In this document: piece by piece, positions 19,268-30,033 of the stretch
Position numbering within the stretch: position 1 is the stretch's first letter
Layout of the letters: each line of letters starts with the position of its first letter
From: SCTD01 sp963784675
GTDB taxonomy: Bacteria > Actinomycetota > Actinomycetes > Mycobacteriales > SCTD01
Length of the DNA stretch: 64,000 bases
Assembly (NCBI GenBank): GCA_963784675.1
Contig: CAWASE010000007.1
Span: 1-64,000 of the forward strand
Reading direction: 5' to 3'
Program-made: the position numbers and the translations under genes
The notes under the pieces: model-generated
Told to the model about the DNA's origin: nothing
What the model saw: the letters and a program-made list of their open reading frames with translations, nothing else
The model's database searches: none

Positions 19268-19525
19268 TTGGACGAGCTCTTGCTCACCCCGGTCGAGGCG
19301 GCCGAGGCGCTCGGAATCGGACGGTCCAAGGTCTACGAACTGCTGCGCAGTGGCGCGTTGACGTCGGTACGCATGGGCAGCTGTCGCCGCATCCCAGCGG
19401 ACGGTCTCGTCGCCTACCTGTCCACCTTGGAGGCGGCCGGTGACAGGGCGGGGTTGTCCACAACCTGCGCCGACACAGCACCCCTAGGACTCAACCCAGG
19501 CGAGCATCTCGTCGTGGGGGGCTGA
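19268..19525 (+). CDS. Excisionase-type helix-turn-helix protein
   Basis: The TTG at 19268 follows GGAGG at a good distance. The 85-residue product reads LLLTPVEAAEALGIGRSKVYELLRSGAL, TSVRMGSCRRIPADGLVAYLSTL, a MerR-like winged helix of the excisionase family (helix-turn-helix 17). Such Xis proteins bend DNA at attachment sites and steer the integrase to excision. The stop TGA at 19523-19525 consists of the first three bases of the neighbouring IS3 element, so the original end was probably displaced. The integrase lies on the far side of that IS. Confidence 0.8.
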   Translation: MDELLLTPVEAAEALGIGRSKVYELLRSGALTSVRMGSCRRIPADGLVAYLSTLEAAGDRAGLSTTCADTAPLGLNPGEHLVVGG

Positions 19526-20951
19526 CCCCGTCTCGTGGACACGCTCAATCCCGGCCTTGGCTGGGAGGAGGCGAGATGATCGACCGATGGCGAGGAAGAC
19601 GTACTCCGAGGAGTTCCGGCGGGACGCTGTCGAGCTGTACCGGGTGACCGAGGCCGCGACGATCAGCAAGATCGCCGGTGACCTGGGGATCATGGACGGG
19701 ACGTTGTCGGGCTGGATGAAGGCCGCGGGCGTCCCGATCCGGGGCAGGCACGGCCCACCGGCGGCCCTGCCGGGTGACGGGCCGGGTGAGAGCTGCCCGG
19801 CTGCGGGCTCGGGTGGCCGAGCTGGAGGCCGAGCAGCGGACGTTGGCGACCGAGCGGGACATCCTGAGGTCGGCGGCGAAGTATTTCGCCGGCGAGACGA
19901 GCTGGTGAGCCGCTTCCAGTTCGTTGCCGACCACCGAGACACCTTCGAGGTGAAGCGGCTGTGCACCACCGTCGGCGTCGGGCGTTCGTCGTTCTACGCC
20001 TGGCTCGCCGGCGCTCCCGCGCGCGAGCAACGCCGAGCGGCGACGATGCCCTCGCCGACCGGATCCGACAGGTCCACACGATGGACGCGGCCTACGGCGC
20101 GCCACGGGTCACCGCCGAGCTGAACGACCCCGCCTCACCGATCAACACGCCAGCGACGGCGCCTCCAACGGCGCTCGCTGCGCTGGTGCTGCCGGACCCT
20201 GATCCCAGCATCGACCCCGGCGAGTCCGAGGACCGAAGACTCCAACGCGGTAGCGGGTTTCGGTGCGGTGAACCATAAGCGCGTCGCGCGGGTGATGCGT
20301 GAGCGTCACCTGGCTGGGCTGCGGCTGCGCCGCAGGGTCCGCACGACGATCCCCGCACCGGACCTCACGCCGGTCCCGGACCTGCTCCAGCGGGACTTCA
20401 CCGCACCCGCGCCCAACCAGCGCTACGTCGGCGACATCACCTACCTGCCGTATGACGGCGGCAACCTCTACCTCGCGACCGTCATCGACTGCTACAGCCG
20501 GCGCCTGGTCGGCTGGTCCATCGCCGACCACATGCGCACCGACCTCGTCAGCGACGCCCTACGCGCCGCGCAGCTGCAGCGCGGGGCCCTGCCGGCGCGG
20601 TCTTCCACAGCGACCACGGAGCCCAATACGGCTCTCGAAGGACTACGCCACGCTCTGCCGTCGAGCTCGGGGTTACCCGCTCAATGGGCGCGGTCGGGAC
20701 CAGTGCCGACAACGCCCTGGCCGAGTCGTTCAACGCAGCCCTCAAGCGCGAGACGCTGCAAGGCGCCGCCCGCTGGGACACCGCCGGCACGCCCGTCTCG
20801 CCGTGTTCACCTGGATCACCCGCTACAACACCCGCCGTCGACACTGCTATTGCGGGCACCTCAGCCCGAGCACCTACGAGAACACCAGCACGCCCGTTAC
20901 GCTGCACCCCGCTGCGTAACCCCCAAATCGCGTGTCCAAGATCAAGGGTCA
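19523..20951 (+). mobile_element. IS3-family insertion sequence with imperfect inverted repeats
   Basis: The left end TGACCC..T..TGGACACGC (19523-19544) and the inverse of the right end (20930-20951) agree at 17 of 22 positions, including TGACCC at the tip and the inner nine bases. Between them lie orfA and orfB remnants on the plus strand. No clear target duplication flanks it (GGC on the left, AGG on the right). The element separates the xis and int genes of the island. Confidence 0.75.
19587..20919 (+). pseudogene. IS3-family transposase orfA and orfB, degenerate
   Basis: orfA (ATG 19587 to TGA 19908) begins ARKTYSEEFRRDAVELYRVTE with a helix-turn-helix, and after one frame change near 19745 ends RLRARVAELEAEQRTLATER, a leucine-zipper-like part, and KYFAGETSW. 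orfB starts at GTG 19905, overlapping orfA, with RFQFVADHRDTFEVKRLC. The catalytic triad is visible in pieces: YVGDITYLPYDGG (first Asp), VFHSDHGAQYGS (second Asp) and NALAESFNAALKRE (Glu). Several shifts separate these, and between AELND (about 20130) and VNHKRVARVMR (20267) there is about 110 bp more than usual. It cannot make an intact transposase as sequenced. Confidence 0.85.
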
Positions 20952-21026
20952 AGGCCCGTGGCCTCGAACGCACGGTCGATGACGGGGCACTGACCGAGGG
21001 ATCACAACGGCGTCGAGGTGACGAGC

Positions 21027-22174
21027 ATGGCTGGACGGACGGCCTCCGGGGAGAGCTCGATCTTCAAGGGCTACGACGGTCGTTGGCACGGCTTCGTCTC
21101 CCTCGGGCTCAAGCGCGACGGCGCTCGCGACCGTCGGCATGTGTCAGGGCAGCGACGTGCCGACGTCGTGCATCAAGGTGCGCGCCCTGGAGGACTCACG
21201 GGACGCCGGGGTGGTGCTGGCCAGCGGCAAGACGCCCACCGTCGCGCAGTGGCTGCAGCCACTGGCACGAGACGATCGCCTCGGCGCGGCTGCGGCCGAA
21301 GACGTTCGAGAACTACGGCTACAGCATCCGCAACCACCTCGTCCCCCACCTTGGCCATCACCGCCTGGACCGGCTGCAGCCCGAGCACATCGAGGCTGCC
21401 TGGCGAGACTCTCCGACGAGGGCTTGTCCGCGGCGACCATCCTGGTCAACCACCGGATCCTGTCCCGGGCCCTCAAGGTCGCCATGCAGCGCGGACGTGT
21501 CAGCCGCAACGTCGCGACGCTGGTCGATGCCCCCACCGTCCGCCGGCCAGAGGTGGAGCCGCTGACGCAGCACGGAGGTCGCGGCCGTCCTGGCTGCAGC
21601 GGCCACCGTCCCGAACTCGGCGCGGTGGTCGGTCGCGCTGGCGCTGGGCCTTCGCCAGGGCGAGGCCCTCGGGCTGCTCTGGGAGGACATCGACCTGGAC
21701 TCCGACGTCCTGACGGTGCGCAGAGCCCTTCAGCGCGTCAAGGGCAAGGGACTCGTGCTCGTCGAGCCGAAGAGCTTCGCCGGGCGCCGCGTCCTGCCCC
21801 TGCCGTCCCAGCTCGCGCAGGCCCTGCGAGCGCACCAGTCCTGGCAGCGAGAGCAGCAGACCCTGGCCGGCGACCAGTGGCAGGAGCTCGGCTTCGTCTT
21901 CGCCCAGGCCGACGGGCGGCCCATCGGTGCCCGCACCGACTGGGAGGCCTGGAAGCGCCTGCTGAAGGCCGCCGGAGTGCGCGATGCCCGCCTGCACGAC
22001 GCCCGGCACACGGCCGCGACCCTGCTGCTGCAGCAGGGTGTCGCCCCCCGCGTGGCGATGCAGCTGCTCGGCCACTCGCAGATCGCCATGACCATGCACT
22101 ACACGCACGTCGTTCCCGACCTGGCCCGGGAAGCGGCCAACCGCGTCGGAGACGCGCTGTGGGGGCCGCAGTGA
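21027..22174 (+). pseudogene. Tyrosine-type integrase, frameshifted
   Basis: The ATG 21027 opens MAGRTASGESSIFKGYDGRW, an arm-binding beta domain typical of actinobacterial phage-type integrases. SAM-like core binding follows in other frames (RPKTFENYGYSIRNHLVPHLG; ATILVNHRILSRALKVAMQRG). The catalytic part is clear: ALGLRQGEALGLLWEDIDLD (first Arg), RLHDARHTAATLLLQQGV (His-x-x-Arg) and LGHSQIAMTMHYTHV (His and Tyr). It ends GDALWGPQ at 22174. About four frame changes interrupt it, while the last 150 residues are intact. It ends 113 bases from the 3' end of tRNA-Thr, the layout of elements such as pSAM2, whose attachment site lies just after int. Confidence 0.85.
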
Positions 22175-22287
22175 GCGCCTCCGGGCGGCGCCCGTGAGCC
22201 TCAATGGCTCCACTGGCTACCACGCTGGCTCCGTGGACCTCGCGGACGGACCGTGCGCAAAACGACAAACCCGCAGGTCAGGCATGG

Positions 22288-22360
22288 AGCCGCCTGTCGG
22301 AATCGAACCGACGACAACCTCATTACGAGTGAGGTGCTCTACCGACTGAGCTAAGGCGGC
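22288..22360 (-). tRNA. tRNA-Thr (anticodon CGT)
   Basis: Read on the minus strand, the 73 bases form a full cloverleaf. The acceptor pairs GCCGCCT with AGGCGGC (22354-22360 with 22289-22295), the D arm holds AGCTCAGTCGGTAGAGC, the anticodon arm is CCTCA-CTCGTAA-TGAGG with CGT, and the T arm includes GTCGG-TTCGATT-CCGAC. The discriminator is T at 22288 and no CCA is encoded. It reads ACG codons. Its 3' end faces the integrase gene, so it is the likely attachment site. Confidence 0.97.
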
Positions 22361-22510
22361 CTGGTGCGCCGTCGATGCTACCTACCGCCGCGACGGACCA
22401 TCCGGCGCCGACCGGCAGCGATCTGCCAGGTCGCCGCCAGGAGAGGCCCAGCCGGGCTCCGCAGGCTGTGCTCACCGGCCCGACAGGGGCCCCCGAGCAA
22501 GGAGCACCTC

Positions 22511-22915
22511 ATGACCCCCACGAGCATCCCCGCCTGGCGCAAGACCGTCGCGGCTGTCGTCCTGGTCGCCGCCGGCGTCGGTGGCGGCGCCGCCCTGGCG
22601 AACCAGGGCATCGCCAGCGCTGCGGACAGCACACCGAGCGCGACGAGCACGGCGACCGTCGACCCGTCAGCCGCCGGCACGCCTGAGCGGGTGGCACCCA
22701 CCGGCGACCCGTCGCAGCCGCAGCGCAGCGACGAGCGGCTGCTCACCGGCGACGACGCCACCAAGGCGACGGCCGCCGCCCTGGCCAAGTACCCCGGCGC
22801 GACGATCGAGCGGGTCGAGACCGACAGCGACGGCGTCTACGAGGCGCACGTCGTCACGGCTGACGGTCAGCGGATGATCGTCGCGATGGACGCGAGCTTC
22901 ACCGTCACGAGCTGA
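22511..22915 (+). CDS. Exported PepSY-like protein
   Basis: GGAG stands seven bases before ATG 22511. The 134-residue product has an N-terminal membrane or signal segment (WRKTVAAVVLVAAGVGGGAALANQG), a Ser/Thr/Ala-rich linker, and one compact domain, LTGDDATKATAAALAKYPGATIERVETDSDGVYEAHVV with DGQRMIVAMDASF, which fits the PepSY fold (Lys...Ala...GATI...VE.DSDG.YEA.). PepSY domains are often thought to inhibit peptidases, but no partner is seen here. A strong terminator follows. Confidence 0.75.
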   Translation: MTPTSIPAWRKTVAAVVLVAAGVGGGAALANQGIASAADSTPSATSTATVDPSAAGTPERVAPTGDPSQPQRSDERLLTGDDATKATAAALAKYPGATIERVETDSDGVYEAHVVTADGQRMIVAMDASFTVTS

Positions 22916-22919
22916 GCGA

Positions 22920-22954
22920 GCCACCGCCCCTGCCGCGTCGGCAGGGGCGGTGGC
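22920..22954. terminator. Bidirectional hairpin terminator
   Basis: A perfect 16-bp stem (GCCACCGCCCCTGCCG and its complement) encloses the three-base loop CGT. It lies between the convergent ends of the PepSY-like gene and holB, and is not followed by a T-run, as is common in GC-rich actinobacteria. Confidence 0.8.
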
Positions 22955-22957
22955 CGT

Positions 22958-24145
22958 TCAGCCGGTGCGCAGGTTCAGCGCCATCGCCTCGACGGCGAGC
23001 AACGGTGTGACGTTGCCGTCCAGCGCCTCGCGGCAGGCCAGCACGGCATCGAGGCGGCACAGGGTCGCCTCCGGTGTGGTGGCCCGGGCAATGACGGCCG
23101 CCTGCTCGGACAGGTCGCCGTGCACCGGCTGGCACGGAGCCCCGAGCTGTTGCTGCAGCACGTCGCGGTAGAACGCGGCGAGATCCACCAGCGCGCGGTC
23201 CAGCGCATCGCGCTGGGTGCGGGTGGCCCGCGACTTCTGCCGCCTCTCCAGCTCCTTCAGCGCGCCGGCGGATCCCCGCGCCGCGGCGGAGGTGCCCTTG
23301 CCGGTAGCGCCCGCCCCCATCGCGGTGGCCAGCGACACCTTCTCGGTCTCGTTGCGGTCCTTGGTCAGCCGCGACGCCTCCTCGCTCGCCGCCTCGACGA
23401 GGTCCTTCGCGGCCTGCAGCGCCGAACCCACCCCCTGCAGCGACCGGGGCAGCATCAGCACGTCGCGCCGCTCCAGCCGTGCCTGCTCGTCGGTGGCCAG
23501 GCGCTTGGCGCGGCCGATGTGGCCCTGGGCCGCCTGGGCGGCGAAGGCCGCCATCGCGGGATCGACGCCGTCGCGCTGCACCAGGACCTGCGCGACCGCC
23601 GCGGCGGGCGGGGTGCGCAAGGGTGCCAGCCGGCAGCGCGACCGGATCGTCGGCAGCAGATCCTCCACGCTCGGCGCCGACAGCAGCAGGACGCTGCGCG
23701 GCGGCGGCTCCTCCAGCGCCTTGAGCAGCGCGTTCGTGCCCGGTTCGGTGAGGCGGTCAGCATCCTCCAGGAGCGTGACCTGCCACCGGCCGCGCGTCGG
23801 TGCGCGCGAGGAGCGGGTGATGATCTCCCTGGCTTCGCTCACGCCGAGCGACAGCCCTTCCGGCACGATCACGGCGACGTCGGGATGCGCGCCGACCAGC
23901 GCCTGGGCGCAGGCGTCGCAGTGTCCGCAGCCGGGCTCGCCGGCGCTCGTGCACTGCAGCGCGGCAGCGAAGGCACGGGCCGCGACCGACCGTCCCGAAC
24001 CCGGCGGGCCGGTGAACAGCCAGGCGTGCGTCATCCCGCCGGCGCCCTCGTCGCGACCACTCACCAGCCGCGCGGCGCCGGCGGCCGCCGCCGTCAGCTG
24101 CACGACCACCTGCTCCTGTCCGACGAGATCGTCGAAGACGCTCAC
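22958..24145 (-). CDS. holB: DNA polymerase III, delta-prime subunit
   Basis: This 395-residue AAA+ protein has the clamp-loader layout. It shows a P-loop FTGPPGSGRSVAARAFA, four cysteines of the zinc module (C-x8-C-x2-C-x2-C in CTSAGEPGCGHCDAC), DADRLTEPGTNALLKALEEP (sensor/Walker B area), and the IRSRC box. The C-terminal helical domain carries an unusual Lys/Arg-rich stretch (RRQKSRATRTQRD). The start ATG at 24145 overlaps the tmk-fusion stop by four bases. It works in the cytoplasm with DnaX to load the beta clamp. The same gene neighbours tmk and topA in M. tuberculosis. Confidence 0.93.
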   Translation of the reverse strand: MSVFDDLVGQEQVVVQLTAAAAGAARLVSGRDEGAGGMTHAWLFTGPPGSGRSVAARAFAAALQCTSAGEPGCGHCDACAQALVGAHPDVAVIVPEGLSLGVSEAREIITRSSRAPTRGRWQVTLLEDADRLTEPGTNALLKALEEPPPRSVLLLSAPSVEDLLPTIRSRCRLAPLRTPPAAAVAQVLVQRDGVDPAMAAFAAQAAQGHIGRAKRLATDEQARLERRDVLMLPRSLQGVGSALQAAKDLVEAASEEASRLTKDRNETEKVSLATAMGAGATGKGTSAAARGSAGALKELERRQKSRATRTQRDALDRALVDLAAFYRDVLQQQLGAPCQPVHGDLSEQAAVIARATTPEATLCRLDAVLACREALDGNVTPLLAVEAMALNLRTG

Positions 24146-26190
24146 ACCGGCACCCCGGCCGGACGCGGCCCGAGCAGCGCGGACACCCGTTCGACCACGA
24201 GCTGGTGCACCTGCGCCGCGGGCAGGTCGGCCCGCACGACGAGGTAACGGTCGGGGTCGGCACCCGCGAGGTCGAGGAAGCCCTGCCGAACCCGTTCGTG
24301 GAAGGCGAGGGACTCCGCCTCCATCCGGTCCGGCGTGTCACCGGCCCGCCGCAGGCCGAGCCGCGGGTCCACGTCCAGGAGCACCACCAGGTCGGGCCGG
24401 AGGCCGCCGGTGGCCCAGCGCGAGAGCATCGCGACGTCGTCGACCGACAGCTCGCGGCCGGCGCCCTGGTAGGCCAACGAGCTGTCGACGTAGCGGTCGG
24501 TCAGCACGACCGCGCCCCGCTCCATCCCCGGGCGCAGCAGCTGCGCGACGTGCTGCGCCCGGTCGGCGGCGTAGAGCAGCGCCTCGGCACGGGGCGCGAC
24601 GACGCGCCGCGGGTCCAGCAGCAGCGCCCGGACCTGCGCACCGAGCTCGGTGCCGCCGGGTTCGCGGGTCTGCACCACCTCGCGGCCCTGCGCCTGCAGC
24701 CAGTCGCTCAGTAGCGAGAGCTGCGTCGACTTCCCGGCGCCCTCGCCGCCCTCCAGCGCGACGAACCAGCCGGGGTGCGGCTCGCGCACCGGGGTCCGCC
24801 GGACCCGCCGCAGCACGTCCGACCTCAGGGAGATGCCCGGACGGTCGTCCATCTGCCGGAAGGACACCAGGCCGACGAGCGTCGCGAGCAGCCCGCCGAC
24901 CAGCAGCACGACAGAGACGCCGTTGACGCTGAGGTAGGCCGACCCGTCGCCGGGGAGGTCGAAGCGCCGGGTACCGATCAGCCCGGCGAGGAACGGCGTC
25001 GTCGCCGTCACGAGCAGCAGGTCGATGCGCATCAGCGACTGGACGAGGCCGAAGGTACGGCCGCGGAGCTCGTCGTCGACCTCGGTGCCCAGCAGGGTGA
25101 TGCCGATGACGTACGCGACCCCGGCGAACGCCCCGACCAGCACCGTCGCGATCGCCGCCAGCACCAGGTCCGGCACCAGCGACATCAGGACGAGCGACAA
25201 CCCCGCCCCGGTGATCATCGGGCCGAAGGCGCGCCGCCGGGACAGGTCGCCCAGCGCCTTGGGGCCGACAGCGACTCCCGCGGCGATGCCGAGGAACATC
25301 GCGCCGAACAGCACGCCGTACGCGGCGTCGCCGCCACCCAGCACCGACTCGGCGAACAGCCGGCCCAGCGCGATGATGGCGCCGCCGGCAGCGAGCGCGC
25401 CGAGCATGCCCACGAGCAGGCCGCGCGCGAGCGGCGTGCTGCCCATGAAGGCGAACCCCTCGCGCAGGTCGGTGAGGATCGACGGCGCCGGCGCGTCGTC
25501 CGGACCAGGCGGACGTCGCTCCGGGTTGCCGAGGTCGAGCCGGTACACCGTCAGGGCCGCGAACAGGAAGGTCGCGGCGTTGACGTACAGCGCCAGGTCG
25601 ACCGGGCCGGTACGGAAGTACTCGAAGCCGCTGCCCAGCGCGCGGCTCAGGATGCTGAGCAGGGCGAACACCGCCGCCGCGACCGGAGCGGTGCCGTAGG
25701 CGGCGATCAGGCTCAGCTGGTTGGCCGCCTCCAGCTTGTCGGCGCCGACCAGGTTCGGGACCGAGGCCTCCTTGGCCGGGATCCAGAACAGGCTCACGGT
25801 CTCGATGAGGAACGACGCCGCGAGCAGGAAGTACAGCGCGTGCTGCCGGGTCACGACGGCGCCGACGACAGGGATGGCCAGGAACAGCACGAAGCGCAGC
25901 AGGTCCGACAGGACCATCGTCCGGCGGCGGTCCCAGCGGTCGGCGAAGGCGCCGGCCAACGGACCGAACAGCACGGCCGGCAGCAGCCGGAACACCAGGA
26001 CCCCGCCGGTGGCGTAGGCCTTGCCCTGGAAGGAGTCGACGAGCTGGGTGGCCAGGGCCGTCGTGGCCAGGAAGCCCAGCCAGTCGCCGAAGCTCGAGAG
26101 CACCAGCGCGGTGTAGAGGCGTCGGAACTGGACGTTCGCCAGCACCGCTCGCGGCCCGCGCCGCGGCACCGTGACGCCGCCGTCGGTCAC
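24142..26190 (-). CDS. tmk: MFS transporter fused to thymidylate kinase
   Basis: Residues about 15-440 form a 12-helix MFS transporter (QFRRLYTALVLSSFGDWLGF; GPLAGAFADRWDRRRTMVLSD, the A-like motif). From about residue 465 a complete thymidylate kinase follows, with the P-loop ALEGGEGAGKSTQL, TREPGGTELG, TDRYVDSSLAYQG (DR-type motif) and LLDVDPRLGLRRAG. The kinase makes dTDP from dTMP. Such fusions are known in several actinobacteria. The start is the GTG at 26190 and the frame is intact over 682 codons. The transporter substrate is unknown; the fusion does not by itself show a link to thymidine. Confidence 0.92.
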   Translation of the reverse strand: MTDGGVTVPRRGPRAVLANVQFRRLYTALVLSSFGDWLGFLATTALATQLVDSFQGKAYATGGVLVFRLLPAVLFGPLAGAFADRWDRRRTMVLSDLLRFVLFLAIPVVGAVVTRQHALYFLLAASFLIETVSLFWIPAKEASVPNLVGADKLEAANQLSLIAAYGTAPVAAAVFALLSILSRALGSGFEYFRTGPVDLALYVNAATFLFAALTVYRLDLGNPERRPPGPDDAPAPSILTDLREGFAFMGSTPLARGLLVGMLGALAAGGAIIALGRLFAESVLGGGDAAYGVLFGAMFLGIAAGVAVGPKALGDLSRRRAFGPMITGAGLSLVLMSLVPDLVLAAIATVLVGAFAGVAYVIGITLLGTEVDDELRGRTFGLVQSLMRIDLLLVTATTPFLAGLIGTRRFDLPGDGSAYLSVNGVSVVLLVGGLLATLVGLVSFRQMDDRPGISLRSDVLRRVRRTPVREPHPGWFVALEGGEGAGKSTQLSLLSDWLQAQGREVVQTREPGGTELGAQVRALLLDPRRVVAPRAEALLYAADRAQHVAQLLRPGMERGAVVLTDRYVDSSLAYQGAGRELSVDDVAMLSRWATGGLRPDLVVLLDVDPRLGLRRAGDTPDRMEAESLAFHERVRQGFLDLAGADPDRYLVVRADLPAAQVHQLVVERVSALLGPRPAGVPV

Positions 26191-26343
26191 ACGGTCACCG
26201 TCGTGACCCGTCCTGCCGCGGGACGGCGGGAGGTCGTTGCCTGCTCACGCGCCGAGCGTACGGCGTGACGGGACGCCCGTCGGTCCGGGACGACGGGCGG
26301 CGGGACGGCTCGCGGACGGTGGGCCGGCCGCGGCCGACAGTGC

Positions 26344-29236
<2,893 letters not shown>

Positions 29237-29352
29237 GGCTCTCCAGGTTCAGGGTCGGCAGGGGGCACGTCGTGTGATCGCAACGCACGTCGCGGCCAGA
29301 GTGTGCCCGCACGATGCGGAGCAGCCACCGGTGGTGGACCGCAAAGATCTCC

Positions 29353-29372
29353 TTGCAAAGAAGCCTTTGCAA
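29353..29372. promoter_or_regulatory. Probable ArsR-type operator TTGCAAAG-N4-CTTTGCAA
   Basis: A perfect 8-bp dyad with a four-base spacer lies 16 bases before the ArsR start and about 117 bases before topA on the other strand. A further GCAAAG half-site lies at 29341. It is AT-rich in a GC-rich genome and is the expected place for autoregulation by an ArsR-type dimer. Confidence 0.65.
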
Positions 29373-29387
29373 TTCTACCGTGGGTCC

Positions 29388-29978
29388 ATGACGACGCCCA
29401 CGCCCCCCGCCGGCGGCGTCCGCGTCACCGACGCCCGCGCCCTCCGTGCCCTCGCCCACCCGCTGCGCACCAGGCTGCTCGGCCTGCTCCGGCTGGACGG
29501 GCCGGCGACCGCGACCGCCCTCGGGGAACGGGTCGGTGAGTCCAGCGGTTCGACGAGCTACCACCTGCGCGAGCTCGCCCGCTACGGCTTCGTGATCGAC
29601 GCTCCCGAGCTCGGCACGGGCCGCGAGCGGTGGTGGCAGGCCGCCCACCGGTCGACCTCCTGGCGCAACAGCGACTTCAGCGGTCCGGACGCCGCGGTCG
29701 CCGACGAGCTGGTGGTGCGCCTGGTCGAGCTGCGCGGCCGGGCGCTGTCCGCGTGGCTGGAGCAGAAGTCGACGATGACCCCGGAGTGGTCCCCGGTCAG
29801 CTCGTTGAACGACCTGCCGCTGCACCTGACGCCGGCGGAGGCGTCCGAGCTCGGGGACGAGCTGGCGGCGGTGCTCGTCCGCTGGCGCGACGAGCGCGGT
29901 CACCCGCCGGGCACCGAGGGCACCGGGCTGGTGCAGGCCTTCACCGAAGTCTTCCCGCTGACGGAGTACCCGCTGTGA
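29388..29978 (+). CDS. ArsR-family winged-helix regulator
   Basis: The 196-residue product has a helix-turn-helix near the N-terminus (ARALRALAHPLRTRLLGLLRLDGPATATALGERVGESSGSTSYHLRELARYGFV), the classic ArsR wing. The C-terminal half (GRERWWQAAHRSTSW; LHLTPAEASELGDELAAVL) is the longer effector or dimer part common in 'helix-turn-helix domain' ArsR-like proteins near MFS exporters. No metal-binding Cys pair is present, so it probably does not sense metals. The ATG is just after a perfect dyad that is its likely operator. It is followed by an MFS gene 55 bases on. Confidence 0.88.
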   Translation: MTTPTPPAGGVRVTDARALRALAHPLRTRLLGLLRLDGPATATALGERVGESSGSTSYHLRELARYGFVIDAPELGTGRERWWQAAHRSTSWRNSDFSGPDAAVADELVVRLVELRGRALSAWLEQKSTMTPEWSPVSSLNDLPLHLTPAEASELGDELAAVLVRWRDERGHPPGTEGTGLVQAFTEVFPLTEYPL

Positions 29979-30033
29979 CACCGGTCCGTGCAGCGTCCTC
30001 GGCCGTCCCGCGGCGGCCGCCGGTGGTCGTGCG

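Noticed and set aside
19587..20919. Programmed frameshifting to explain the IS3 breaks
   Set aside because: A single slip between orfA and orfB is usual, but here breaks lie inside both genes and a 110-bp segment is inserted.
22175..22287. A second tRNA near the integrase
   Set aside because: Only one cloverleaf (tRNA-Thr) could be drawn; no other in this gap.
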